NCBI RefSeq assembly: GCF_022179545.1
Contig: NZ_AP025518.1
Span: 5,642,001 to 5,706,000, forward strand
DNA length: 64,000 nucleotides
Source: Mycolicibacterium fortuitum subsp. fortuitum
Lineage (GTDB): Bacteria > Actinomycetota > Actinomycetes > Mycobacteriales > Mycobacteriaceae
Direction: 5' to 3'
The position numbers and the translations under genes are program-made. Each line of letters opens with the position of its first letter. Position 1 is the stretch's first letter. Positions 17,172 through 26,175 of this stretch are shown here, piece after piece. Below the pieces are notes generated by a model that saw only the letters and a list, made by a program, of their open reading frames with translations, did not search any database and was not told the DNA's origin.

Positions 17172-18249
17172 TGGCCATGCTCCTGCACTTGGGGGTGTGC
17201 TTGGCGGTACCGCCTGGCGTCGCGGCATCGACGACGATCGGCACGATGTCGTTGAGCCCGGGGAAGAACCCGTAGGCGTTGACGTCACACGCGTAGGCGT
17301 TCATGTAGGCGCCTTCCCCGAAAACCCGCGACAATCCCTTCAACAGCAGCGGTGTGTTGAGCCCCGTGTAGGCGATCTGCGGTTCGATGTCGAGCATGTG
17401 GCGGGTGTAGCCGGGCTCGCGGTTGAGCATGTCCCGGATCGTCGGTTGCACATCCTGCGCGATCCGAGACAGATTGCCCGCCACGGCCGTCATCGAGCCC
17501 AGAGACGACACCAGAGGTTCACGGCGATTGTCGAAGGCCGCCACCGCATTCCGGGCAGCCGTGATGGTGCGCTCGAAGTTGTCGTTCTGGCCGGACAGGT
17601 TGCCCACCACGCCGTCCATGCCGGTGATGACCCGGTCGAGCGTTCGGTCCTGACCCACGAAGGTCTCGGTGAGAACCGATGTCTGGTCGACCAACTGGGT
17701 GATGGCGGCGGTGTCGCCCTGCAGCGATCCGACGACGGCGTTGGTGAGGTTGTTCACCTGCTCGGGGTCCAGGACGGCGAACAACGGCTCGTAACCGTTG
17801 AGCAGGGTGCCGATGTCGAAAGACGGCTCGGTGCGGTCCACCCCGATCACCGCCCCGACCGGCAGCTCCCCGACCGGTCCTTCACGACCGCGGTCCAATG
17901 CGAGATATCGCTGTCCGACGATGTTCTGGTAGTTGACCGACGCGACGGTTCCGCTGGTGAGGCGGTGGCCGTCCTGCACGATGAACGACACCTTCGCCAG
18001 GGTGCCCTGCAACTCGATCGCCTGGACGCGGCCCACCCTGACCCCGGCCACCCGCACGTCGTCGCCCTCTCGCAGTCCGAAGACGTCGGTGAACACCGCC
18101 GAGTAGGACGTGGCCGGGCCGCTGACGTCGCGCCGCAGCGTGACATAGACGAGCCAGGTCAGCACCGTGGCCACCACCAGGAACAGGGACAGGCCCAGCA
18201 GCGGGCCGCGGCGTCGTATCGAGTCGGCCGCCAGGGCAGATCTGAACAT
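17164..18249 (-). CDS. MCE family protein, second (MceB-like)
   Basis: A 361-residue protein beginning MFRSALAADSIRRRGP, with an anchor segment near residues 17-36 and an MCE domain (FGLREGDDVRVAGVRVGRVQAI). AGGAGACC before ATG 18249 is a good ribosome site, and only 10 bases separate it from the upstream gene. A helical region follows, with the C-terminal Cys pair (YACDVNA and PKCRSM) often seen in MceB proteins. Confidence 0.88.
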   Translation of the reverse strand: MFRSALAADSIRRRGPLLGLSLFLVVATVLTWLVYVTLRRDVSGPATSYSAVFTDVFGLREGDDVRVAGVRVGRVQAIELQGTLAKVSFIVQDGHRLTSGTVASVNYQNIVGQRYLALDRGREGPVGELPVGAVIGVDRTEPSFDIGTLLNGYEPLFAVLDPEQVNNLTNAVVGSLQGDTAAITQLVDQTSVLTETFVGQDRTLDRVITGMDGVVGNLSGQNDNFERTITAARNAVAAFDNRREPLVSSLGSMTAVAGNLSRIAQDVQPTIRDMLNREPGYTRHMLDIEPQIAYTGLNTPLLLKGLSRVFGEGAYMNAYACDVNAYGFFPGLNDIVPIVVDAATPGGTAKHTPKCRSMANG

Positions 18250-18259
18250 CGTTGGTCTC

Positions 18260-19654
18260 CTACGGCTTGGGTTCGGGTGCGGGCAGCGGGGTTCGCGTGA
18301 CGACCGTCCCGCGTGCGACGGGACCCAGAAGCAGTTGAGTGGCCACCGTCGCGGGCTCTCCGACAAGCTCGCCCAGCCGGTCGCGCTCCTGGCCGCTGCC
18401 AACTGGGCCGACGTTGCCGCCGAATGAGGCGGGTGCCGCGCCACCGGGTACCGCGACCAGGTTGCCGTTCTCCCCGATGGCTGTACCCGGCGGTGGCGCC
18501 AGATCCGGTGGCGGCTGATAGTTCTGCGGCAGCAGGACTTCGGGGAGGTCTGCCCGGACAGGCACCTCGGGCGCGGTGAAGCAGCTCGGCCCCACCAGCG
18601 CTCCGTATCGCGGGCAGTCGGCGCGGGTGTAGGTGAACGAGGGCGTGAACGAGAGATTCACCCGGCCACGCGCGGTGTCGAGTTCGGAGTCCCAGACCTC
18701 GGCGAAAAACGTATCGGAGAACCTGGTCATCCGCTGGCTGATCGGCACGAAATGCTGGGCGTTCTGGGCCAGTACACCCAGCACCGGAGTCAGGTCGGTG
18801 GTGATGTGGACCAGCCGGTCGGTCTGATTGTCCAGCGATCGGTCGCTGGTACCCGTGGTGTGCGCGGCCGCCGCCAGGAAACCCTCGAGGCTACGGCGCT
18901 GTTCGACGAGGGTCCGCATGGGCACGACCGCCTCATGCAACGCCGAGACCAGGTCCGGCGCCGTCTGAGACAGACCGCGCGCAGCTTCTGACAACGCAGA
19001 AATCGTCGACGGCCCTTCATCGGTCGCGACGACGTGATTCAGCTCATCGATGAGCCGGTTGAGCTCGGCCGCCGATGTCAGCAGTTGCCCGCGCCGGTTG
19101 TTGGTGGCTGCCGCGACGGCGGCGAGCACGCCGACGGTGTGATCGTCACGCCCCCGCCCCGCTGCCGCGAGGATGTCGCGCAGTTTGGTGAGGGTGGTCT
19201 GGAACAAGACCGTCGGCAGAGCCGTGTCCTCGGGGATCCGCCCACCGTCACGGATCGCACCGGCCGGGCCGCCGGGGGTCTCGACCAGTTGCACCGAGGA
19301 CACCGCGAAGGCGTTGCTGGGTACCACCCGGGCCGCCACACCGGCCGGAATGCCATGTGCGTAGGAGGATTCCAACCGGATGTGAACTTGACTCGGCTGC
19401 TCGCCGGTGCCGGGCGTGACCCCTTCCACCGCGCCGACCAGCACCCCGCGGAACTTCACATCCGAGCGGGCCGGCAGACCGTCGCCGATGTTGCGCAGTT
19501 CGGCCACCACGTGCAGGTTGCGGTCGAACAGCCCGGCCGATTTGACCAGCAGCACCGAGGCCACTACACCCACGACGACGAGCGCCGCCGCACCGCGCCG
19601 GATCAACTGCCTGCCGGTGAGGTGGTTCCCGTCCAGATCGACCATGCTCGCCAC
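18260..19654 (-). CDS. MCE family protein, first (MceA-like)
   Basis: A 464-residue protein, the longest of the six. It has a hydrophobic anchor (ALVVVGVVASVLLVKSAGLF) near residue 20, then the MCE domain (DGLPARSDVKFRGVLVGAVEGV), a helical domain, and a Pro-rich C-terminus (QPPPDLAPPPG). GTG 19654 lies two bases after the upstream stop and suits translational coupling; ATG 19645 is an alternative three codons later. In M. tuberculosis the first MCE protein is proposed to sit at the substrate entry. Confidence 0.86.
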   Translation of the reverse strand: MASMVDLDGNHLTGRQLIRRGAAALVVVGVVASVLLVKSAGLFDRNLHVVAELRNIGDGLPARSDVKFRGVLVGAVEGVTPGTGEQPSQVHIRLESSYAHGIPAGVAARVVPSNAFAVSSVQLVETPGGPAGAIRDGGRIPEDTALPTVLFQTTLTKLRDILAAAGRGRDDHTVGVLAAVAAATNNRRGQLLTSAAELNRLIDELNHVVATDEGPSTISALSEAARGLSQTAPDLVSALHEAVVPMRTLVEQRRSLEGFLAAAAHTTGTSDRSLDNQTDRLVHITTDLTPVLGVLAQNAQHFVPISQRMTRFSDTFFAEVWDSELDTARGRVNLSFTPSFTYTRADCPRYGALVGPSCFTAPEVPVRADLPEVLLPQNYQPPPDLAPPPGTAIGENGNLVAVPGGAAPASFGGNVGPVGSGQERDRLGELVGEPATVATQLLLGPVARGTVVTRTPLPAPEPKP

Positions 19655-19656
19655 GG

Positions 19657-20469
19657 TCAACCGCCCAGCCTTGCACCGGAGTCCACGCTCCACAGCGCCA
19701 TGGTCAACAGCATGTTGGCGATGATCACCACGGTGATGCTGGCCCGCATGGCGTGCCCCGCGGCGACACCCACGCCCTCCGGGCCGCCGCCGGCACAGAA
19801 GCCGTAGTAGCACTGCACCGTTGCCGCGATCCAGACGAACACCACGGCCTTCACCGTGGAGTACACGATGTCGGGGCCGCTGATCAGCAAGGTGAAGTAG
19901 TGCAGGTAGGGGCCGAGCGACCCACCGCTGATGAAGCCCACCATGATCTGGCAGGACAGATAGCAGATGCCGAGACACGCCGCGTACAGGGGAACGATCG
20001 CGACCACCGAGGCCAGCAGGCGGGTGGTGATGAGATACGGGATCGGCCTGATCGCAAGCGAATTCATCGCGTCGATCTCCTCGGAGATCCGCATCGAGCC
20101 GATCTGGGTGGTGAACCGGCAGCCCGCCTGTACCGCGAACGCCAGAGCCGCCATGATCGGTGCCAGCTCACGGGTGGTGACCAGCGAGGAGATGATCCCG
20201 GTCGCCGGGCCGAGCCCGAGCAGATTCAGGAAGTCATAGCCTTCGACCGCGATCAGGGCGCCCGTGGTGATGCCGAGGACGAGGATCACCCCGGCGGTGC
20301 CGCCGCCCACCACGATCGAGCCGTTGCCCCAGGTGATGTCGGAGACCAGCCGGAGGAACTCCCGGCGGTACCTGCGCAGTACCAGCGGCACACCGGCAAG
20401 GGCGTGCGTGGAGAAGGCGACGAAATGTCCGAAGCGTGCCACCGGACGCGTCATCACGGGCTGGGTCAT
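19657..20469 (-). CDS. MlaE-family ABC permease, YrbEB-like
   Basis: A 270-residue polytopic protein of the MlaE/YrbE family. The conserved core includes VTTRELAPIMAALAFAVQAGCRFTT, then RISEEIDAMNSLAIRP, the EEIDA motif being the family hallmark. The second of two permeases, it begins one base after the end of the first. The pair should bind an MceG-type ATPase (encoded elsewhere, as is usual) to drive lipid import through the MCE tube. Confidence 0.92.
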   Translation of the reverse strand: MTQPVMTRPVARFGHFVAFSTHALAGVPLVLRRYRREFLRLVSDITWGNGSIVVGGGTAGVILVLGITTGALIAVEGYDFLNLLGLGPATGIISSLVTTRELAPIMAALAFAVQAGCRFTTQIGSMRISEEIDAMNSLAIRPIPYLITTRLLASVVAIVPLYAACLGICYLSCQIMVGFISGGSLGPYLHYFTLLISGPDIVYSTVKAVVFVWIAATVQCYYGFCAGGGPEGVGVAAGHAMRASITVVIIANMLLTMALWSVDSGARLGG

Positions 20470-20470
20470 C

Positions 20471-21307
20471 TCACAGTCCCGTCCGTGGGAACAGCATGGT
20501 GTAGAGCTGGCTCACCGCGACGTTCACCGTCATCAGCACCAGAACCGATTCCACGACCGCGGCGTTGACCGCGTTGGCCACGCCGGCCGGCCCCGGCCCG
20601 GCGGCCAGCCCTTTCTGGCATGACACGACCGCGACGATCGCGCCGTACACCGCCGATTTGAACAATGCGAGCAGCATGTCCCCCGTGGTGGCGAACGAAG
20701 CGAAGGTGGCGATGAAACTCCCTGGCGCACCGCCCTGTACGTAGACGTTGAACAGGTAGCTCGACAGGAATCCGACGAAGCACACCACCCCGGTCAGCGC
20801 GACGCCGACGACGATCGCGGCGGCGAAGCGGGGCACGACGAGCCTGCGGATCACCGAAACACCCATCACCTCCATCGCGGCCGTCTCCTCGCGCATGGTC
20901 CGGCAACCCAGATCCGAGGTCATCGCGGCGCCCACCGCCGCGGCCAGCAGCAGTGCGGCGACCAGCGAGGCGGCCTGGCGCACGACCGCCAGTCCGCTGG
21001 CCGCACCGGCGAGCGAGGTCGCGCCGACCTGTCCGGCCAGCAGCGCGAACTGGATCGACAAGGTGACCCCGATCGGCAGCGCCACCAGGATCGTCGGCAT
21101 GACGGCCGCCCCGGCCATGAAGGCCGCCTGCCGGACGAACTCGGCCCACTGAAATCGTCCGGCCAGCAGGTCGGTGACGCAGAACCGGATCGTGGTCAAT
21201 CCGAATACCACCTGTTCACCGACCGTGGCCAGCGCCGCCACCGGATGGCGCCGCAGGTATCCCGCACCTACCTGGACAACACGGGAACTTCTGTCCCGCA
21301 CTGTCAT
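20471..21307 (-). CDS. MlaE-family ABC permease, YrbEA-like
   Basis: A 278-residue permease of the same family. It has a longer N-terminal polar stretch and the core TSDLGCRTMREETAAMEVMGVS, where REETAAMEVMG is the EExxAM version of the MlaE motif. ATG 21307 overlaps the stop of the acyl-AMP ligase gene (ATGA). This overlap ties the Mce transporter genes to the biosynthetic genes in one transcript. Confidence 0.92.
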   Translation of the reverse strand: MTVRDRSSRVVQVGAGYLRRHPVAALATVGEQVVFGLTTIRFCVTDLLAGRFQWAEFVRQAAFMAGAAVMPTILVALPIGVTLSIQFALLAGQVGATSLAGAASGLAVVRQAASLVAALLLAAAVGAAMTSDLGCRTMREETAAMEVMGVSVIRRLVVPRFAAAIVVGVALTGVVCFVGFLSSYLFNVYVQGGAPGSFIATFASFATTGDMLLALFKSAVYGAIVAVVSCQKGLAAGPGPAGVANAVNAAVVESVLVLMTVNVAVSQLYTMLFPRTGL

Positions 21308-22932
21308 CGGGCGAGTTCACGCTCCCCGGGATGTCCCAGCCGGGCCAGCCGCGCCGTCGTCTCCAACCGTCGCAACTTGCCCGAGGAGGTCTTGGGCAGC
21401 CAGCCGGCCGGCACCACGTGCACGGCCCGCGGGCTGAGGCCGAGCCGCCGATAGATTCGATCGGCGATCTCGGCACGGATCCGCGCGGCCTCGGCAGTGT
21501 CGTCATGCAGCGCCGACTCGGCCACCATGGAGAACCCCTCGCCGGCCGCCGCGGTGGAAAGCCGCACCGCTGCAACGCCTCCCGAGCGAACTCCGGTCAC
21601 GCCGGCCACACTTCGCTCGATGTCCTCGGGATGGACGTTGCGGCCCGAGACGATCAGGATGTCTTTCTTGCGGCCGCAGATGACGGGTTGGCCGTCGTCG
21701 GTGAGATAACCGATGTCGCCGGTGCGGAACCATCCGTCGGCGTCGGTGACCGCCTCGAAACCCTCGGCGGTGCGGTATCCGCGGGTCACGTTCTCACCCC
21801 GGATCTCCAGTTCACCGACAGCAGGCGACTCGACCACGGCCCCGTCCTCGGCCACCACGCGGATCTGACAACCCGGCAGCGGCTGCCCGAGCGCCACCCG
21901 CTGCGCACATACCCGGTATTCATCGCCGGGACGGACGAACGACACTCCCAGCGTCGCCTCCGCCATCCCGTACGCCGGCACGATGGCGTGCTTGCGCAGA
22001 CCGAATCGCGCGCCCTCCGTGGTCAACCGGTCCAGTGTCGCGATATCGATGGCCTCGGCTCCACTGAGCGCAAACCGAAGGGACGACAGATCGTAGGCGC
22101 CGTCGGTGGCCTTGCGGAGCCGGCGCGCCAGCACCGAGTAGGCGAAGTTCGGTGCCGCGGTCATGGTTCCGCGATACCTGGTGATCAGCTCGGCCCACAG
22201 CAGCGGATCGCCGAGGAAGTCCACCGGCGTGACCTTCACGGTCTCGATGCCCAGGCACATCGGCGTGATCAGATAGCCCATCATGCCCATGTCGTGAAAG
22301 AGCGGCAGCCAGCTCACCACGACATCGGTCTCGGGGTCCGCACCCGAGGCAGCGGCCATCCCGACCAGGTTGGCCTCGATGTTGCGGTAGCTGATCGCGA
22401 CGGCCTTGGGTCTGCCGGTCGATCCGGAGGTCAACTGCGCGAACGCGATCGCGTCCTCGTCCGATTCCACGATCTGGCCCGGTGCCGCGTCGAGCAACCC
22501 GGTCAGCAGCAGGGTCTGCACCCCGGCCGCGGACAGCGCCTCTCCCGCAGTCTGTAAGGGGCTACCGACGACGACAGTGGATGCGCCGACGGTCGACAAC
22601 GTCGGGATCAGATCCGCCGCCCATTCCGAGATCTCGGTCCGGTGGGTCGGATGATGCAGCATGGTCACGGCCGCACCGGACATCCAGATTCCCTGCACCA
22701 GCGGGGCTATTTCGCCCGGTGCGCCGGCAAGCACTGCCACCGCATCTCCCGGCTTCACCCCGGCCTGCTGCAGCCCGCCCGCGACGGCGCGGCCGGACCG
22801 ATGCACCTGCGCCCAGGTTGCCCTGGCGAGTTGGTCGAGCCGCGAGCGGCCGTCGGGGTCCACCGGTGCCGCGGTGAGACCGCGCGAGGTGACCTCGAGC
22901 GCCCCTTGCAGCCTCTCCAGGATGCGGTTCAC
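21304..22932 (-). CDS. Fatty acyl-AMP ligase (FAAL-type FadD)
   Basis: A 542-residue member of the adenylate-forming family: TSGSTGRPKAVAIS (P-loop-like motif), YGMAEATLG, GWFRTGDIGYL and the C-terminal catalytic lysine in PKTSSGKLRR. Stretches such as VDFLGDPLLWAELITRYRG and APNFAYSVLARR are characteristic of FAALs, which activate fatty acids as acyl-AMP and load them onto a carrier protein rather than CoA. GTG 22932 overlaps the stop of the acyl carrier protein gene as GTGA, so the natural partner is next door. A CoA ligase remains possible. Confidence 0.87.
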   Translation of the reverse strand: MNRILERLQGALEVTSRGLTAAPVDPDGRSRLDQLARATWAQVHRSGRAVAGGLQQAGVKPGDAVAVLAGAPGEIAPLVQGIWMSGAAVTMLHHPTHRTEISEWAADLIPTLSTVGASTVVVGSPLQTAGEALSAAGVQTLLLTGLLDAAPGQIVESDEDAIAFAQLTSGSTGRPKAVAISYRNIEANLVGMAAASGADPETDVVVSWLPLFHDMGMMGYLITPMCLGIETVKVTPVDFLGDPLLWAELITRYRGTMTAAPNFAYSVLARRLRKATDGAYDLSSLRFALSGAEAIDIATLDRLTTEGARFGLRKHAIVPAYGMAEATLGVSFVRPGDEYRVCAQRVALGQPLPGCQIRVVAEDGAVVESPAVGELEIRGENVTRGYRTAEGFEAVTDADGWFRTGDIGYLTDDGQPVICGRKKDILIVSGRNVHPEDIERSVAGVTGVRSGGVAAVRLSTAAAGEGFSMVAESALHDDTAEAARIRAEIADRIYRRLGLSPRAVHVVPAGWLPKTSSGKLRRLETTARLARLGHPGERELAR

Positions 22933-23177
22933 GACTGCCCCAGCAGCGTGCGGCTTTCCACCAGCTCGACCAGAGCGCCGACGGTCTTGCATTCGAACAC
23001 ATCGTCTTTGGTGAGCACGACGCCGAATCGGTTCTTGATCTCGGATACCCCGAGGGCGAACGACAGTGAGTCGAAACCCAGGTCCCCGACCAGCTCCGAG
23101 AAATCGTTGACTTCTTCGGCGGGCAGTTCGAGTTCGTCGGTGATGAACTCGATGAGGAATTCGCGTACTTCTGACAC
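22929..23177 (-). CDS. Acyl carrier protein
   Basis: An 82-residue stand-alone carrier protein. The phosphopantetheine site is Ser 37 in LGFDSLSF, with acidic helix II following; the rest fits a four-helix ACP. It probably receives the fatty acid from the adjacent FAAL and presents it to an acyltransferase. It is not the primary AcpM (wrong context, shorter). It lies seven bases after the ABC permease gene. Confidence 0.9.
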   Translation of the reverse strand: MSEVREFLIEFITDELELPAEEVNDFSELVGDLGFDSLSFALGVSEIKNRFGVVLTKDDVFECKTVGALVELVESRTLLGQS

Positions 23178-23184
23178 GACCTGA

Positions 23185-23955
23185 TTACCTTCCGATCTTG
23201 CGGCGAATCACCATGTGAATGGGTATCTGCAGAATGGCGAACATGCCCACGGCGACAAGGCAACCCGTGATTACGGTGGCGGTGTCGAACTCGCCGTACA
23301 TGATCGTCGACGCTGCAGCCACGATGTGGGAGAACGGGTTGAGGTTGATGCTGAACCGAAGCCAGTCCGACAGGAACACCGAGGGCATGAGCGCCTGGCT
23401 GATGAACAAGACCGGCAGTGCCAGCGGCAGCATCGCGACGGGTGCCTGCGGGTTGAGCGTGCGCAGCGCCACCAGGTAGAACAGCGAGCTGTAGGCCGCC
23501 GACCACAGGAACATCAGCACGACGAGCAGTGCCGCAGTGAGGATCCCGGCCCGCAACGGGGCGTCCAACAGAGCCAGCAGCGCAATCACGATGACTGCGG
23601 CCGGCAGGATCCGGAACATCTCGAAGCCGAACTTGGCGGCCATGATCTGGCTGGTCGACACCCCGTAGAGCCGCAACCGGTCGGTGAAGCCGGACCGGAT
23701 CTCGTCGATCAGTGTGCCCGCGCCGTAACCGGCGCCCAGCATCGGGATCAGCATGATGAGGCCCGGTGCGATGTAGGCGGTGTAGGACGACAACGGGAAT
23801 CCGGGTAGGTCGGCGACCCGCTGGAACATCGATCGCACGAAGATCACCAGGACCACGGGGAAGACGATCGGGAAGATGAAACCGAAGACCGGCTGGCGCA
23901 GGCCCACGACCACGTAGCGGCGGAACAGCCGCAGGGTGTTCGACAAGGAGTTCAT
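23185..23955 (-). CDS. ABC-2 type permease (DrrB/DrrC-like)
   Basis: A 256-residue membrane protein with six hydrophobic segments, beginning MNSLSNTLRLFRRYVVVGLRQP, and an internal GLIMLIPMLGAGYGAGTLIDEI that matches ABC-2 permeases of the daunorubicin/phthiocerol exporter type. With the ATPase upstream it should form a two-component lipid or small-molecule exporter. Its start overlaps the ATPase stop by four bases. Confidence 0.87.
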   Translation of the reverse strand: MNSLSNTLRLFRRYVVVGLRQPVFGFIFPIVFPVVLVIFVRSMFQRVADLPGFPLSSYTAYIAPGLIMLIPMLGAGYGAGTLIDEIRSGFTDRLRLYGVSTSQIMAAKFGFEMFRILPAAVIVIALLALLDAPLRAGILTAALLVVLMFLWSAAYSSLFYLVALRTLNPQAPVAMLPLALPVLFISQALMPSVFLSDWLRFSINLNPFSHIVAAASTIMYGEFDTATVITGCLVAVGMFAILQIPIHMVIRRKIGR

Positions 23956-24899
23956 CGGGTGGCCTCCAGAAACGCGTCACGTAGTGAGGTCGACCGGACC
24001 TCGATATCGGCCTCGCCCAGTCCAACTTGCTGCAACTCGGCGCTGAGCCTGCCGAGGGCGGACGCCGACGCCGAGTCGAGTGCCGTGGTCAGCCCGGTGT
24101 CACTCGTGCGTTCCACGGCGTAACCGCTTGCGGACAATGCCTGCACGGCCGTATCCGGTATCGGTGTGTCCGACGAGATCACCGCGACGAATCCATGGCT
24201 TCTGGTGAACTCCTGGGTCGATCCGGAGGCGACCAATTTGCCGTCCTTGATGATTCCGACTTCGTCGGCCAGCGAAACCGCTTCGTCCATGTCGTGGGTG
24301 GTCAACACCACCGTGCGGCCCTGCGAGCGCAGGGACCGGATGGCGTTCCAGACCTCTTGCTTGCCCTCGATGTCGAGGCCGCTGGACGGCTCGTCGAGGA
24401 ACAGCATCTTCGGGTCGTGCGCCACTGCGAGCGCCACGTCGACGCGGCGGCGCATACCACCCGACAACGCACCGACCTTGCGGGTGAGGTACTTGCCCAG
24501 GCCGAACTGTTCGACGAGTTCGTCTTCCCGCGTGCGCCTTTCGGACTTCGGCCAGCCGGCCATCGCCAGGCTCATGCGGATCTGTTCGACCGGCGACATC
24601 CACAGGTCGAGTGCGACCTCCTGTAGAGCCACGCCGATGAGCGGCCGCAGCTGACCGGTTTCGGCGACCGGGATGCCGAGCACTTCCAGTCGGCCGCTGG
24701 TCGGCGCGAGCAGCGTCGTGGCCATGCGGATGGTGGTGGTCTTTCCGGCGCCGTTGCGGCCGAGCAGGCAGTAGACCACCCCGCGGGGCACAGTCAGGCT
24801 CAGTCCGTCGACGGCACTGCTCTGTGCGCCCGGATATGCCTTGGTCACGTCGACCGCGAGCAAGGCCGGTGACGAATTGTCTTGATTGTCTTCAGACAT
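23952..24899 (-). CDS. ABC exporter ATP-binding protein (DrrA-like)
   Basis: A 315-residue ATPase with Walker A GRNGAGKTTT near residue 50, signature LSGGMRRRVDVALA, Walker B MLFLDEPSSGLD, and a TTHDMDEA switch. The last third is a DrrA-type C-terminal extension. It pairs with the ABC-2 permease downstream. The direction (export) is inferred from the family, which moves glycopeptides, phthiocerol lipids and antibiotics outward. Confidence 0.89.
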   Translation of the reverse strand: MSEDNQDNSSPALLAVDVTKAYPGAQSSAVDGLSLTVPRGVVYCLLGRNGAGKTTTIRMATTLLAPTSGRLEVLGIPVAETGQLRPLIGVALQEVALDLWMSPVEQIRMSLAMAGWPKSERRTREDELVEQFGLGKYLTRKVGALSGGMRRRVDVALAVAHDPKMLFLDEPSSGLDIEGKQEVWNAIRSLRSQGRTVVLTTHDMDEAVSLADEVGIIKDGKLVASGSTQEFTRSHGFVAVISSDTPIPDTAVQALSASGYAVERTSDTGLTTALDSASASALGRLSAELQQVGLGEADIEVRSTSLRDAFLEATR

Positions 24900-24906
24900 G
24901 GACCGT

Positions 24907-25659
24907 TCAATCTCCGACTCTGGGTAGGACGTGGCGTTCCAGCTCTTCGGTCAGATGGATGCCCTGCGCGGTCAGGTCCACCTTGAGCTCGGTGTAGAGC
25001 GGGAAACTGCCGCCCTTGGGCGTCTCGTTGACCTGGTGGATAGTTCCGGTGCTCACCCCGGTCACGTCGAGATCGACCACGGTGCGCACCAGTTCGACAG
25101 GCTTACCGCGCCAGGTGCTGTTCCGAGTGCCTTCTGAACGCACGCTTCCGCGCACCGCCGCACCGCCGCCGCAGGAACCGGTCAGTTCACGCGGTTCCCC
25201 GGTATCTCCCAGGTCGATTCCACCGTTGACCGCGCATTGCAATGAGACGCGTGAGTCGAGCGGGTTGACGATCGTGATCGCATCGAGTGTGCCGGCCCCG
25301 GCCCCATCGGACCCGGTGGAGACGATGCCGGTCTCATACGGGAAACGGTCGCCGGAGTAGTACTGCTCGACCTGTAGCTCACCGCGCCGCGGCCCCGGGC
25401 CGATGGTCAGTACACCCGACGTGGGCAGCGATGCCTTCTCGTCGAGGTAGGTGACCGAGCCCGAAATCTCCAACGGATAACTCCCGAAGGGTGATCCGGC
25501 GCGGGGTTCGGACGCCGGCTCGGCCGCGGAGTCGGGATACTTCAGCAGCTCGTAGGCGTGCCCCACCGGCCTTCCGGCCTCCTCGTTCACCGGCGCGCAG
25601 CCGCCCAGCAGGCCGGACCCGAGCAAACCTGCCCCGGCCGCCGCGAGAATCCGCCTCAC
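24907..25659 (-). CDS. Lipoprotein of unknown function
   Basis: A 250-residue protein with a textbook lipoprotein signal: MRRILAAAGAGLLGSG, lipobox LGGC with Cys near residue 21. The mature part is predicted beta-rich with a pair of Cys (LQCAVNG and TGSCGGG) suited to a disulfide. I recognise no family. It sits between the ABC exporter and the SRPBCC gene, so it may be a periplasmic accessory that hands substrate to or from the exporter or the MCE tube. Confidence 0.75.
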   Translation of the reverse strand: MRRILAAAGAGLLGSGLLGGCAPVNEEAGRPVGHAYELLKYPDSAAEPASEPRAGSPFGSYPLEISGSVTYLDEKASLPTSGVLTIGPGPRRGELQVEQYYSGDRFPYETGIVSTGSDGAGAGTLDAITIVNPLDSRVSLQCAVNGGIDLGDTGEPRELTGSCGGGAAVRGSVRSEGTRNSTWRGKPVELVRTVVDLDVTGVSTGTIHQVNETPKGGSFPLYTELKVDLTAQGIHLTEELERHVLPRVGD

Positions 25660-26162
25660 CTCGCCGCGCCCGCACCGGTCAAGGTCCGGCTGAGCCTGCG
25701 GTGCCGGTGGGTGAAGAAGGCCGAGAGGACCCGACTCATCACCTTTCCCCAGCCGGGGATCAGGCCCATCGGCGCCTGCGGCGCCAGCGTGATCTCGTCG
25801 GTGACGACGGTCTTGTCCCCCAACGGTTCCAGGGTGCGGTGATGAACCCAGATCCGCATTCCGGTCATGACGGACTCTTCCCGGAACATGCGGCCGGGAT
25901 CGATCTTGGCGATTGTGATGTCGTCGAAGCCGAACGGCAGGACGCCGAACAGCAGCAGGAAGCTCTTGCCGATGCGGGTACCCGGGGTGACGTCGGCGAT
26001 CGACCGGCCCCGGAACTGGCGCGGCATGGTCATCTTGAGATAGGGACCCATCTCGTCATTGATGCCTTCCTGGGTGGTCACGCGGTCCCACACGAGGTCG
26101 ACGGGACAGTCGATCTCGCTGACCTTTCGGAAGACGTGCTCTTGCGTGTGAATCGATCGCAT
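25656..26162 (-). CDS. SRPBCC family protein
   Basis: A 168-residue START-like protein with the first strand FRKVSEIDCPVDLVWDRV and a final helix rich in basic residues. Such proteins bind hydrophobic ligands; some act as cyclases or lipid carriers. ATG 26162 has a GAGGAA ribosome site and lies 13 bases after the acyltransferase gene, the largest gap in the operon. Its role in an acyl-amine pathway is unknown. Confidence 0.72.
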   Translation of the reverse strand: MRSIHTQEHVFRKVSEIDCPVDLVWDRVTTQEGINDEMGPYLKMTMPRQFRGRSIADVTPGTRIGKSFLLLFGVLPFGFDDITIAKIDPGRMFREESVMTGMRIWVHHRTLEPLGDKTVVTDEITLAPQAPMGLIPGWGKVMSRVLSAFFTHRHRRLSRTLTGAGAAR

Positions 26163-26175
26163 CTCGGGTGTTCCT

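Noticed and set aside
22562..24025. A 487-codon minus-strand frame over the ACP and ABC permease genes
   Set aside because: It covers parts of the FAAL, ACP and ABC-2 permease genes in another frame and its product is Arg/Pro-rich with no fold signature.
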